This document shows, in pieces, positions 12,490 to 23,376 of a stretch of DNA of 64,000 nt. The DNA is taken from positions 9,672,001 through 9,736,000 of the forward strand of contig OZ234497.1 in the NCBI GenBank assembly GCA_965153455.1, in the 5' to 3' direction. Below the pieces are notes generated by a model that searched no databases, had not been told where the DNA came from, and saw only the letters and a program-made list of their open reading frames with translations. How positions within the stretch are numbered: position 1 is the stretch's first letter; the number at the start of each line of letters is the position of its first letter. A program made the position numbers and the translations under genes. The stretch comes from Sphagnum compactum. Taxonomy: Eukaryota; Bryophyta; Sphagnopsida; Sphagnales.

Positions 12490-14053
12490 GAGGTTGTAGT
12501 ATGAGGGCAACGTTGCAAGGCCTCCAACACTTGAGGCACGAGGTGCAGATGACACAGGCAACTGGGGGTTTTGGTATGAAGCATATGCATAATGACCTCC
12601 TGTAGCTTGGAACACTGCTGCCTGTTGGGATGCAACTGAGTTTGCTGCTGATCCATACAAAGGCAGTCCTCCCATTGAAGAGTAAGCTGTCGGCTGCCCA
12701 CTCAGCCCAGACTGTTGGGTCCCATAGGGTGACACTCCTAAGTGTGTGCCATATGAGGCCACCCCTAAAGATGTTTGCACTTGGCCCACTCCTGGTGTGA
12801 GAGAGGGATTTAGTGAGGCATTGAGGGAGGAATGCCCAAGTGAAGGATTTAAAGATTGGGTCAGAGAATATGATGGATTCAGGGAGCCATTGAGATTGCC
12901 AAGGTTTTGATTATGGCTTGAAAGACCTGGATTCATCCCTGGGCTTATCCCCTGATTGTAAGGTATGCCGGTTGTGATCAAACCTGGGTTCACTGAACCA
13001 TACTGAAGACTTGACCCTGCTGGAACTGCTGACTGAGGAGTAGAGACCTGCAGGGACAAATTCCACAGGAATTTTGGTGTGAGCACAAGCCTTCTACAAT
13101 CTTGATTCACCACTCAAAATTAAGGTGATTCTCTAGCAAGACAACATAATTTTTTTGAAGAAGTTGTTACAACTCCCATTAAAAGAGATCTGCATAAGCA
13201 GATAGCAGATTGATGAAGGACTTTTAAAAGACTCTATTGTTGACTGTGGCTTGTGCAGTGATCGTACCTGAGGGCCCCCTCTTCGCACATCATTGTCCGC
13301 CTTCCCTTGTGTACCACCTTGCCTCTGTTTCTGACCTTCAACAGCAAGCTTGCAGTACATCTGCTGACCATCAATTGTCTTGATTGGCTCCTGCAGTGCC
13401 CTTTTAGCTGCTTCAACAGTCTTGAAAATGATCAATGCAAACCCTCTTGAACGACCTGTGAACTTGTCAAACCCTAGTGGCCCCTCTTCTATTTCACCAA
13501 ACCCAGCAAACAAAGCCAGTAGCCTATCTGCTGCAAGATCCATGGGGACATTTCCAACATAGATTTTGCGCTGGCCTACTTCCTGTGTTGAGCTCACCAC
13601 AGTAGCCCCTGTTGCTGCCAACTGACAGACTGTCATTCGTCCATCAATACGTTTGCTTGGCTCCTTCAGCGAACGTTGGGCACCATCCATATGACGAAAT
13701 GTCACAAAACCAAAACCCCGGCTCTTGCCTGTGCCTTTGTCAAGTATAACAGCACCTTCTTCAACCTCCCCAAATTGCGCAAAAACAGTCTTGAGGGTGT
13801 CAGAGGTAGTATCCCAGCCCAGGCCTCGTACAAATATTTTGCGATGGGCGGGGTCCTTATCAGCAAGCTTCCGAATCTCTTCCAGAACATCTTCATGTCG
13901 GGTGGCTGCATCCTCTAAAATTTCCACCAACTGCTCCTTGTTGAAAAGCTCTATAAGCTTCTTCACATCCTCCTTCGAGATCTCAAAAGCTGAAGGAGTT
14001 AACCCTCCTGTGATTACACCATTCTCCTCCATCTTCCTCTTCTTCAAATCCAT
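12487..14053 (-). CDS. UBA2: UBP1-associated protein 2-type RNA-binding protein (two RRMs)
   Basis: A plant hnRNP-like nuclear RNA-binding protein; in the known family these bind U-rich RNA and associate with UBP1. Two coding exons: 13268-14053 and 12487-13047, joined at CAG|gtacga ... ctgcag|GTCTCT in phase 0, giving 448 residues, close to the usual 450-480. The start is the first in-frame ATG (14053), in strong context (A at -3, G at +4). A charged helical segment precedes RRM1 (about 71-147; RNP2 IFVRGL, RNP1 KSRGFGFVTF) and RRM2 (about 163-239; RNP2 IYVGNV, RNP1 RSRGFALIIF). The C-terminal third is low-complexity, rich in G, S, N, Q and Y, with repeated NPSL. If the intron is retained, the frame instead closes at 13133 after about 44 foreign residues, giving a form without the C-terminal region. 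The stop codon abuts another donor (TAG|gtatgc). Confidence 0.93.
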
Positions 14054-14123
14054 CTTGATTGCCGGCAAAATGCTGGTAAAAACACAACCCTAGTCAAGAG
14101 AGAACCCGTGGGAAACAAATTAT

Positions 14124-14400
14124 CCTGCAAAAACTTGAAAACAAAAGCTCTACCTCTTCAAGGCGCTTATCAAGAAGCAAAAAACTGCAGCGTTCTTGCA
14201 TGGTGAGACAACGGATGCATGAGTACATGAAGAGAAAGCTAGAGTTCGGGGTCACAATATTGCCAGACCCGAACTCAAACCCTAACAAAGTCTCTAGGTT
14301 TAATGAATCTGCTCAGATCGACAACAGAACAGACATTGAGTCAAACATCGCCAACAGAGCTCAGGTCACAACATTCAATTACATACCTTGTGCAACATTC
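14124..14400 (-). other. Probable 5' UTR intron of UBA2
   Basis: A donor CACAAG|gtatgt (intron starts at 14386) and an acceptor tttttgcag|GATAAT (exon resumes at 14124) bracket an intron of about 262 bp upstream of the start codon. The leader between 14124 and 14053 contains no ATG. Another acceptor-like tttcctcag lies further upstream near 14425. Splice-site inference only. Confidence 0.55.
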
Positions 14401-14990
14401 TCTGCAAACTTAACTTCGGCTCTGAGGAAAGAAGGGAAGGGGAAAAAGCCTAGGAACATACATACATACATACAACAACCTTGTAGAAAACGGAAAGCCG
14501 AACGAAGACAACAAAGGAAAAGGTTCAGAGACTATATCCATCGTACATGTCACAAACAAGCGCACCTTTCGAGAAAAGCAGAGTATCGGAGTGAAGAATC
14601 CCACAACCGTCCACAACAACACCTGGAAGACCTTTAAAAGGAGAAGAAAAAAAGCCGCCGAAACAAAACAACGCTCAACTGTGGCATCAGGTCTGTCAAT
14701 AGGGGGCCAAAAACAAGAGGAGAGAAGCACGAGCACGACGGACGGACGGACGGACGGACGGAAAGAACAACACAACGCGCGGAACAAAGTCGGCTCCTGC
14801 AATCCAAATCCGCAAAAGCGAAACTACAGGCAGGTAGCAGACCCTAACTTTAGGGTTTTGCCTCCCTTAGGGTTTCGGCTCCGTGGGGGCACCGGTGGAA
14901 GTCAAACCCAGCATTGGTCTGGCAGGTAGGTAGGTAGGTATATAGCCCTGTGCCTAGGTCCATCTTCATGCATTCAAATTCTTTTCACTA
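14400..14990 (-). promoter_or_regulatory. UBA2 upstream/promoter region with telo-box motifs
   Basis: This stretch holds the likely first UTR exon and promoter. Two telo-box-like motifs (TTTAGGGTTTTG and TTAGGGTTTCGG) sit at about 14858-14876. Telo-boxes (AAACCCTA) are common in promoters of plant growth and RNA-related genes. It also contains a GGAC tetranucleotide run (about 14738-14762) and a GGTA run (14922-14941). Start site not determined. Confidence 0.4.
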
Positions 14991-14993
14991 GGG

Positions 14994-15120
14994 TCTCTTT
15001 CCATTGGGTTGTTGTGATCACAACTACACATAGTATAGACTTACTCACGGCAGCTGTGATCACAGTTATCATGTGTATACCATATGTAACTGTGATCACA
15101 GTAGCCTAATGGAAAAAGCC
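14994..15120. mobile_element. Small foldback/MITE-like element in the UBA2 upstream region
   Basis: The outer arms TTTCCATTGGGTTGTTGTGATC (from about 14998) and the reverse complement of ACTGTGATCACAGTAGCCTA plus ATGGAAAAAG (to about 15117) match with a few differences. Inside, CTGTGATCACAG occurs at 15054-15065 and 15090-15101, forming a second nested palindrome, and GTTGTGATCACAAC lies at 15011-15024. Element type and target duplication are unresolved. Confidence 0.5.
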
Positions 15121-15124
15121 ATTG

Positions 15125-15578
15125 AAATAGAGGGTTCTCTCTTTCTTTCTTTCTTTCTTAGTCTCATACCTCGAGCATTAAGTGCTGAGTTTCAGCATTT
15201 CATACTGAGATTTAATAAAAACAAGGGGACCCGCCATGGACGCCCTCGAGGGTTCCGACGAAGCAACAACAACGACGCTCCATCGAACCAATAAGTCCCC
15301 AGCGGCATGATGGATGGATGGATGGATGGATTGATGGATGAATGTATGGATGAAGATGGATGGGTTGGAGGGATGGATGGATTGAATGGAGGGTCGGTTG
15401 AATGGATGGTATGTTGAATATGATGAATGAAGGTTTGGATAAATGAATTGATGATTAGATGAATGGATGCATGGATGGATGATGGGTGAGTAGGTGGATG
15501 GGAAAACACTTTGTCATTGGGGAACACATGTGGCATTATAGAGAGTGCAAGTCGCCTTCATCTCGAGATGGGCTGTTA
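15125..15578. repeat. CTTT run and degenerate GATG minisatellite
   Basis: CTTT repeats at about 15138-15160 are followed by a roughly 190-bp degenerate GATG tract (15307-15500). The long minus-strand open frame here (HPSSIH-type repeats) is only a translation of that tract. The repeat ends beside the Helitron fragment. Confidence 0.8.
15175..15216 (+). repeat. Dispersed repeat R2, copy 1
   Basis: GCATTAAGTGCTGAGTTTCAG and the adjoining CATTTCATACTGAGA recur in inverted orientation at 28463-28504 with about eight differences in 42 bases. Possibly the terminus of an element family. Confidence 0.5.
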
Positions 15579-16659
15579 TTACAGGGAAGCTTCTTCTAGG
15601 CTTTGAGTTTTATCGAGTCCAGCTTGCTGAGCAAGGACGACGTCACGTCTGTTTACAGCCTCAGAACCATCTCCTACCATCAATGCAGGGACTTCATCAG
15701 CCGTCGGCACATTATATCGGCGGGCATCCTTTGTTTGAGAGGCAATAAAACACAATTTCAGATCCATGGGAGCACCTTCTGTTGCCATCATATCCCTTGC
15801 CATTTTGAACACTTCGACATAGGGATTGATATTGTAACATCATGGTCAACAACCGATCCAACGTCGTTGGATCAAGCAAGGACATAACGGCATGGCGGTT
15901 TTGATGTTCACGTTTCGTATCATGAATGTACACTATGGCCGTTGTCCTTCGGCAAGACATAGGGATCCGATTTTGTGATAAAGTTCACCTTGAAAAGGAA
16001 TCTGGTCCAGGGCCTCCTGTTACCGACTCATCAACTTTGGCATCGAATGAAGTGAATGCTAACACGGAATTGTACATGCGAATCTGATCTTGAAATTTGA
16101 CGGCACTACTCTCTTTGCCGATTAAAAGAACTTTGAGCTCTTGCGGTGTTGCAGGAAGATTCGGCAACAGAACTTTGCCATTCTCGCAACACAAAGAAAA
16201 TTGTGGGTTGTTGTTCTTCGACTTTGTCGATTGTTCTTTGATCCACATTTTCGCGCTACAGAATCCACATATTGTGTCCATTTCTCAACAATCCCATCGT
16301 CCTGGGGCGGACGCATCTTCGTCTCCAAACAATTGTAATGCGTCATTGCAAAGAAAAGGCTGTTCACGTTGCTTAGCACACCGTTCTCTCTGGAGGCGAT
16401 TGCGACGTTCATGTGCAAATTCTGACGTGCCTTGATTGAATTCTGTTGGAACATCAATATGTGGAACATGATTTTCCAAAGAGTCAGTTTGCTCGTCATT
16501 CCGTTGAGCTTCTAGGTGCTGCCGAAGGGCCGTCAAAGCAGCCAAAGCACTACCATGTTGCGCAATGAGTGCACGCATACGTTCTTGTATGTCTTCGGGC
16601 ATCTTGGGGCGAGGGGTTTCTCCTGCACTCTTATGTGCTAGTGCCGTGTGTGTGGACAT
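15579..16659 (-). pseudogene. Frameshifted Helitron Rep/helicase N-terminal fragment
   Basis: Helitron proteins replicate the transposon by a rolling-circle mechanism. Reading the minus strand from 16659, an N-terminal segment with a basic RNRLQRERCAKQRE stretch leads into the zinc-finger region: C..C in CGFCSAKMW, then FSLCCENGKVLLPNLP, then YNSVLAFTSF. After a frameshift come LYHKIGSLCLAEGQRP and VYIHDTKREHQNRH, and after another NPYVEVFKMAR, YNVPTADEVPALMVGDG and RRDVVLAQQ. This order is that of the Helitron-like N domain. One in-frame TGA (16282-16284) and at least three frame changes inactivate it. The catalytic HUH/two-Tyr block and the helicase are absent, and no TC...CTRR ends were found. 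Confidence 0.8.
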
Positions 16660-17520
16660 TGTTGAAGTCTAGCTACATCAACTGAAAAATTGTGCAGGCA
16701 GCGCTACTGGTGTCAAAATGTGAGCCAAAATCAATCCCTGGGGTGGCGGAGGAAATGAAAGTCCATGGCTTATTAGTTTGTACTTACTTATTTGCTCAAG
16801 GTGTTGTTGATTCCTGCAAAGATCACAATAGAGAAGAAGAGAAAGTGTGTGAGAGAGAGAGAGATAGAGAAAGTATTTCAAAGCAGTATTGTATGGATTT
16901 ATCAAAATCCATCGTCTCTCATTTGAATGTGATTAACTTACTGTGTAGTATTGGACTTACTTATTAAATGACAAAGAGGGACTGGATAGGTGTTGGACTA
17001 TATAGTGGGTGAAGGGCATTTCCAAAAGTAAGGGACCTAGAACGACACAATATCCAAGTTTGGGCTCACATTTTGCAAATGTTCTCAACTCATGTGCTCT
17101 ACCCATAGTTAAAGCATGAGGAAAGCATTATCGGGAACTTGAACATATATATCATAGTCCCTGAACGGATTCAACAAATGTTTGCCAAATAATTAATATA
17201 TTTAGAATATTAAACGTTGGCTCTGGATTTTTGATTTTTTGAAAATTTTAGTATAGATAATATCATTAGCAAGAGACACCAAATTGTGACGACTATATAG
17301 CAATCCTGGTTTGTCTAAATTGTGTGTGATGGGTGTTTGGCCCCCATACACCTAAGTTCTCAAATCCCAAATCTGACCCCCAGAAACTTATTTTTGTTGA
17401 TTTTGGCATTCTTGGTAATTAATTTTTTCAAATTTTAATTAATGTGAAAATAATTTAATTAATGTTGAATTTGTTAAACAGTATGATAAATCAGGAGGAG
17501 TAAATTAGGAGGGGGAAGGG
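16660..17520. other. Intergenic, no gene seen
   Basis: AT-rich DNA with a GA run at about 16850-16870. Nothing coding was recognised. Confidence 0.45.
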
Positions 17521-17530
17521 TTCTTTACAC

Positions 17531-18260
17531 CTTAAATGTAACATCGTCACCCCCTTCCCTCTCGAGGAGTCCAATCTCACCAAAGACACCAACTTGACTG
17601 TTACTTGGATCCACCTGGACCTTGTGTTGCTGCAATGCAAATGACAACTTACCATGATTATTTAAATACTTGTGAATATCAAAGTTTTGACTTGGAGAAG
17701 AGTTTAGAAGTTGTGGAAGCATGTGGACCCAGTGATCTGCAACCGAGCCTAGGGCGCCAACCACAAAGAAGATCAGCAACAATGTTCAGCCAATCTTGGC
17801 CCCATAAAATGGCAACAGATTTGCCTTCAGGATCAAGAACTTGAAATGTTGGTGCTCCAATGCCACCAAGTTCCTGCACCTGCCATCCCTCCCAAATCAG
17901 TTTTAGGCACCATTATTTTAGACTCAATGCCCAAATAAAATGCCAGACTCTATGACCTCTTAACATGGTTCTTCAAAGGCAGCAATGTAGACTTATGAAA
18001 TGAAACTTGCTCAAAACAGTTGGATTCCAGCCTTGAGATGTTTTGCACTAGACAATGCCTAACTATCCACATACTACACTGCAGAGGTACTAATAATAAA
18101 AAAACAAATTTTGCATTAAGGAAAGTAGAAGATTTTACTTGGCGAGAAAATCAGATGTGGTTGGGATTGAGCAAAACCAACCCAAGGACGACACGTTCTG
18201 GTGGCCTGCATGAATCGATGGTCATCGATCTGCTTTGTCCAGCAACAGGAAAACACAGGT
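17531..18260 (-). pseudogene. Unidentified exon-like sequences, possible gene fragment
   Basis: Two stretches look like exons on the minus strand. At 17531-17629 a 33-codon segment starts after a good acceptor (cattgcag) and ends at AAG|gtgtaa; it reads QHKVQVDPSNSQVGVFGEIG and then an acidic tail, and could instead stop at the TAA. At about 17700-17893 an open stretch reads ELGGIGAPTFQVLDPEGKSV, then AILWGQDWLNIVADLLCGW. I do not recognise the family. No start codon or complete set of junctions could be built, so this may be a captured fragment, a decayed gene or part of a gene with other exons I cannot see. Confidence 0.3.
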
Positions 18261-18300
18261 CTTGAGGCAGAAGCTTGAGCAGCATAGATATCATAAAAAT

Positions 18301-18342
18301 TGTAATAATCATCAAGGACCTAAGAGAGAAACCACATTAAGA
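18301..18342 (+). repeat. 42-bp direct repeat, copy 1
   Basis: TGTAATAATCATCAAGGACC and the adjoining TAAGAGAGAAACCACATTAAG recur at 19138-19179 with one difference. Confidence 0.85.
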
Positions 18343-19101
18343 TAATACTCATTGCTCCCCTCCATAGCTCCATGTACTCTCCATACCTTAGAATATTTGT
18401 GGACAAATTTTTCCACCTGGTGCTTTGATGTCATATTCACTATCTTTCTGTTGGTGGTGGTTGTCCATAGCCTATAGGAGGGTTGCTAGAGGACAGTGCA
18501 CCCCAAAGAGTTGACCTCAAAATGCAGAGGCCTTCTAGGATATTATTTGTTCATAGTCCCATCCACAAATGGATGGGACAATTTGACAATTTTACAGCCA
18601 TTTAAAAAGTTGCTTTATGTCCCAAAAATTTGGCAGTTGATCTTAGGCTTTCTAATCTCCAAATAATCAAATCACCTTCTATATAATAGGTATGCAAATT
18701 CCAGGTATGTTGTATAATATTATGTGATTCAGTCCACTATTTTCCTATGTAAAATAAACTATTTTCCCTGCCGTCTTTCAGAAAACTCAATTACGAAAAG
18801 AAATATAGCTCCAAAATGCATCAATTTGCAATTGTTGTACTCAGTGGGTCGATAACATACACTAATCTTTGAAATTGAAACTGGATCCAAGAAACCTTTG
18901 ATGGTGTTCCACAACATTCTAAAGCCTGGACCTGCATTAATGATGAACATCTTATGCCATGTTTGTATCATCAAAACCACACACCTGCTAATCAGTTTCA
19001 AGCATGCACACAGCTTTGGGTTAGGAAGATGTGCAAATCTCTAACTTGTGCATGCATCCAAATGCAATTGTGACATAGCACACAACCATCAAATTTCACC
19101 C
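18343..19101. other. Intergenic, no gene seen
   Basis: Ordinary AT-rich DNA between the two copies of the 42-bp direct repeat. No coding family recognised. Confidence 0.4.
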
Positions 19102-19179
19102 CAGGTCCTTGATGATTATATCAATTGAAGGTCTATTGTAATAATCATCAAGGACCTGAGAGAGAAACCACATTAAGAG
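19102..19179. repeat. Perfect 18-bp hairpin joined to copy 2 of the 42-bp direct repeat
   Basis: CAGGTCCTTGATGATTAT at 19102-19119 is exactly complementary to 19141-19158, with a 21-nt loop. The right arm belongs to the second copy of the direct repeat (19138-19179), so the same sequence exists three times, once inverted. Confidence 0.85.
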
Positions 19180-19938
19180 GAACATGAATTTCAAACCACG
19201 TTTGTTTCCATGTGGATTTTGCGTGGGCGCTAATGGGAAGGAACTTGGGAACAGTTTAAACTGCAAAAGCTACTTACTCAATCCGCGTCGTTTTGTCCAT
19301 TGACCTGGGAAAAGAAGAAGTGACAACAAACAACCATCCTCCGACCCCCCCAAGATGTTGCCCAAGACTTGGCACTGATTTGAAAGCTACTCAAAATGTG
19401 GGATTGACACACAAAAGAGTCTATGGCTTTAAGTCCTCGTCTATGAAATTATGTAATCTTGTAATTATGTTATTTTTTGGATGTATCCAGAGTTTTATGG
19501 CTTCAATTGCTCTTTCTCTTTCTCTCTCTCTATCTCTTTTTTTCTTTTTCTTTTTTTTTTCTCTCTCTCTTGGTGGGCCCCAACCTTGCTTGAGGTGTCG
19601 TTGATTGAGGAGCGAGGAAGGAGCGCTTAAAGCTTACAGGTACTTACTCTAAACCCTCTCAAGTATTGTTTTGTAGCTCAACCTTAGAAATCAAGTTGAA
19701 TGACAAGGAATTTGTCCCAAGTCGCCTTGCTAGTTGATTGGGCATCCTTGATGTGTGTGGTTTTTGTGAATTTTTTAGAAAACGTGTTGTTGGTGGTGAG
19801 GTCGGGTTAATCACCGGCGAGACCATTTGCGTTGTTGAGCCTGGAATGTGGTGGGAGTGATGACCCATTCCTCCAATGTGTGATGTTCTGCAGGTTGCCT
19901 TTTTCATCCGATAAAACCAAATTCCCTAATTATGTTGT
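19180..19938. other. Retrotransposon 5' flank, no intact LTR seen
   Basis: Contains a polypyrimidine tract (about 19510-19570) and no coding sequence. No segment matches the region after 25182, and I could not find a convincing primer-binding site before the gag start at 19939. The 5' LTR is therefore missing or too diverged to see. Confidence 0.4.
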
Positions 19939-22250
19939 ATGCCGATCAAGCCCAAAACAAAGCCATTAGTGTCAAAGAGTGATAGGGTACTTCGTCCTAG
20001 AGCAAGGAAAGAACACCTCCAACCAGTCGTAGAAGTTGTTTTAGAAGGTGAAGGAGAAGGAAGACTTGAAAACAGTATGTCAGGAAGCTCTGTAGCCTTA
20101 GGATTAGGTCGAGATCGTCAACTGCCAGATAGGGGGCATGTAGGGGTGGCAGATGGTATCCATGTGGCAGCGGAAGGGCCGGAAGTTCGAGTTAATCCGC
20201 CCGACCCTAATATCCACCATATTGATCCAATGATGCTCCCTAAAGGTCTTCCCATTATAGTTCCTAATGGTCTGAGAGGGGTTGCTATCCCTACCAATCT
20301 TCCTAAGTTCATTGGCTCTCCAAATGAAGACCCGGCAACTCATGTGGAAAGATTCGTAGAGGTTTTGATAACTAGTTTGGTGACCGACCATGATTACTAT
20401 CTCATCTAGTTCCCGTCCACCCTGGCTGACTCCGCCTATGCCTGGTATAGGTCCCATGCTGAAGGATCCTTCAACATTTAGGAACAACTCCAAGCCGCAT
20501 TCTTACGCCACTATAGACCAGTGATTGGCCAACAACAAGCCTTAGCTGCTTTGACGAACATTAAACAAGGTCCTTCGGAAGACATCACCTCTTATGTGCG
20601 TCGATTTAGAGTTGTATGTACTCGATACGTGGGAAACCTATTAAATGATGACACCATTTGTCATTACTTCATCCAAGGTTTCAGTATGCCTTCCACCATT
20701 CGAGACATCCTAAACATGAGACCTAGGAACCTAGAAGCAGCAATTGTTGCAGCTTTGGAGGTCGAAGTAATTGACAAAGAAAGTGATAGGATGCTTCGAA
20801 GGGCAGAGGAACCCATTCCTGCATTCATACCTCTTTACCATCGTCCTAACGAATTCCCTCGTTATCCTACAATGGATTACCATCATGCAACCGTTCCACA
20901 AGTCCCATTAATGCAACCCACACCTTTGGCTGTGTTGCCACCTCTAGAACCTATCCGAATGGCGGCTCCATCTGTGGACCGTCAGTGGGAGGAATTTCAA
21001 GTTGAGGTAAAAAGATCGAATGATAATTTCAAGGATGAGATGGTGAGGACCATGCGAGAAATGAGTGAACAAATATCATGTTTGGTCAAAAATCAAAACC
21101 AAAATGTTGTTCCGGTGCACCATGAATCTGGTCCTCATACGTCGAGCTTATGGTGCACCCATTGCAAACAACCAAATCATACCGCTCAATTTTGCCCAAT
21201 TTTATTACAACAGCGCCCATCTCAATCTATGTCGATAAGCACCCAACCATATAGGCCCCCTCACCAAGTAGGCCAAGCCGTTTCGAACGTCCAACTTGGT
21301 CATCGTTTCCAACCTCACAATTGTGGTACTTGTGGGAACAAACATCCCCAAGGGAAATGTTGGATAGAAAATCAAGTGGTGTGTTTAAACTGTGGAGGAT
21401 ACCATCCTACGGATCGATGCAAGAAGCCTGATAAGGTCATACCATTGAACCCTCCCCCTGGGGATTATCAGAAACAAGCTAGGGATAACATGAAAGGTGT
21501 TAGGTTCCCTGAACCTATGGCAACCAATGGTCCGCCAAATCTCTTTTATGACCATCAAAACCATAGGCAAACCCACAACCCGCCGGCCATGCTACAAACG
21601 AACCAAGGGGTAATTCACTTGCCCCAACCTCAAGATCAAGGTCTAGACCCCCCAGTGCGAGGTTCTCAAGATGTTAGGTTTGCAGAAGTGCAACCAAACC
21701 TCGCACCTGTGCATGAGACAATAATCCCTCATTCTAACCTGGTGCAAGTGGGGGAGTTTGCTAAATGCTTGAACACCTTAGAGCTACCAGCTTTGGTGGT
21801 TACACGAGGTATGGCCGTCAAAAGTCCGCTAATTGAACGCGAAGAGGAGGCCATTTCTATAGCTTTTTCCGAGGACTCGCCACATTTTTTTGAATTAAAT
21901 GAAACAACTAAACAATTAGCAGGAGACATGAGAAAGAATGATGTGCCATCAACCATAGTTGAACCTGATGAAGGTGATTACCAATTCATGCCTGTGGATG
22001 AATCCTGGGGATCTGGTCATCGTCACCAGGATAAGATTAACCATGTTAGAGCCCATAATCCAGCAGAGCCTTATGATTTGTGGCAAGACCTATGCAAGGC
22101 CAAGGCTAGCATCTCGTTTGGCCAACTCATTCAAATTGCACCATCCCTTAGGAAGGAGATGAAGGAAGGTGCTACGAATCATAGGAAACCAAAGAATGTG
22201 TCAGTAGCGGCTAGGGTTGCCCCAGAAGATAATGACCTTGAGCTTAATGA
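19939..22250 (+). pseudogene. gag: Retrotransposon gag (capsid and three zinc knuckles)
   Basis: Gag forms the particle that packages element RNA. After a basic N-terminus, the capsid-like region starts near 20290 (FIGSPNEDPATHVERF) and continues past stops at 20407 and 20479, through FPSTLADSAYAWY and EQLQAAFLRHYRP. The two TAG codons stand where tryptophan is usual in this family (LI-W-FPSTL and NI-W-EQL), so TGG to TAG changes are the likely cause. Downstream lie three knuckles: CX2CX4HX4C at about 21153-21194, then two CX2CX3HX4C at about 21325-21363 and 21382-21420. An intact frame of 951 codons (20521-23376) holds most of gag plus the protease. Confidence 0.85.
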
Positions 22251-23376
22251 GCGAGAAGAAGATGATGTTTTTGGTTATGGACTAGTTGAGATTGAGGTTG
22301 AGGTTATGGACAAAATAATCCCTCATGTCATAGTGGATGATGGTAGTAATGTGAACATCATGCCGGAATCAACCATGTTACGTTTCGGATTATCTATCAC
22401 TGGACCATCACCATGGAAGGTGAAACTAGCGGACCAAAGACCGTCAAAACCACTAGGTCAAATTAAGGACCTTCGCATACGTGTTGGGGATGAAGAGTAT
22501 ACTGTCACCTTTTATGTTTTGCGTATGCATGATGAAGATGGTGGTTACCCACTGCTTCTTGGTAGGAAATGGCTACGGTTAGCGGGGGGAATAGTGAATT
22601 GGCAGGCCAAAGCGCCTTACATTTCTTTTGGTCCGCAAAATAATCGGACTATTGTTCCTGTATTACCCCATGGACCATTCAAACCAAGGACCTTCAACAT
22701 GAAAAACAAGTTGGATCCAATCTTGGGTGTTGACGCAAGTTTCATACAAACTAATTCATGCACAAATATTGACCCTATCAAATGCATAGGTCCGGGCCTA
22801 TATGGATTTGAAGATGATGGATCCTTTACCCAATGGTTATTGGAGAACCCTTATGAAGAAGGTGAAGTCACCATCCACTTTATTGAAGCAATTGAATTGC
22901 TTGATCTGGATGATGATTGCCCGGATTTGGCCACCTTGGTTGATGACATCTCTGTGGAAGATGTGTATGGCCTTGAGATAGATGGTACCCTAATAGAAGA
23001 TTTAGATGCCATCATGAGGGAGGAAACTATATTGCCATCATCGCTACATTTTCAACAAACGTCAGAAGGGCTCCAAGTAGGTCCAGATGTTTCCATATAC
23101 CCATCTGTCCCGAATGATTGGTACCATGGCCCTACTGATCATGTACATGTGATAGAGAATGATTGGGTCAAGGTCCCAGTCCATCATGAGGATGAGGAAC
23201 CTAAATATGTCAAGTTTGGTTCTCAATTAAATGAGGAAGAACTTGGGAAGTATAAAGCCTTAGTCATAGAGTATCGAGACATATTTGCTTGGTCTTACAA
23301 AGACCTCAAAGGCATTCCACCAGAAATAGCCCAACACACAATTCCATTGATCCCTGGAACCAAACCAGTTCGATAG
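22251..23376 (+). pseudogene. Retrotransposon aspartic protease and linker to RT
   Basis: The protease cleaves the gag-pol polyprotein. The active-site region reads VIVDDGSNVNIMPE at about 22327-22368; the second residue of the usual D-S/T-G triad is D (DDG). Further on, YPLLLGRKWLR matches the conserved flap-to-C-terminal LLG.W segment. An acidic linker of about 200 residues follows and leads into the RT lead-in (LGKYKALVIEYRDIFAWSY), ending at a TAG at 23374 shortly after TIPLIPGTKPVR. Confidence 0.8.

Noticed and set aside
15011-15101. TGTGATCACA boxes resembling bacterial CRP sites
   Set aside because: The window is plant nuclear DNA; the likeness is coincidental and the boxes are part of a foldback sequence.
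15192-15536. 114-codon open frame with repeated HPSSIH residues
   Set aside because: It is only the translation of the GATG minisatellite.
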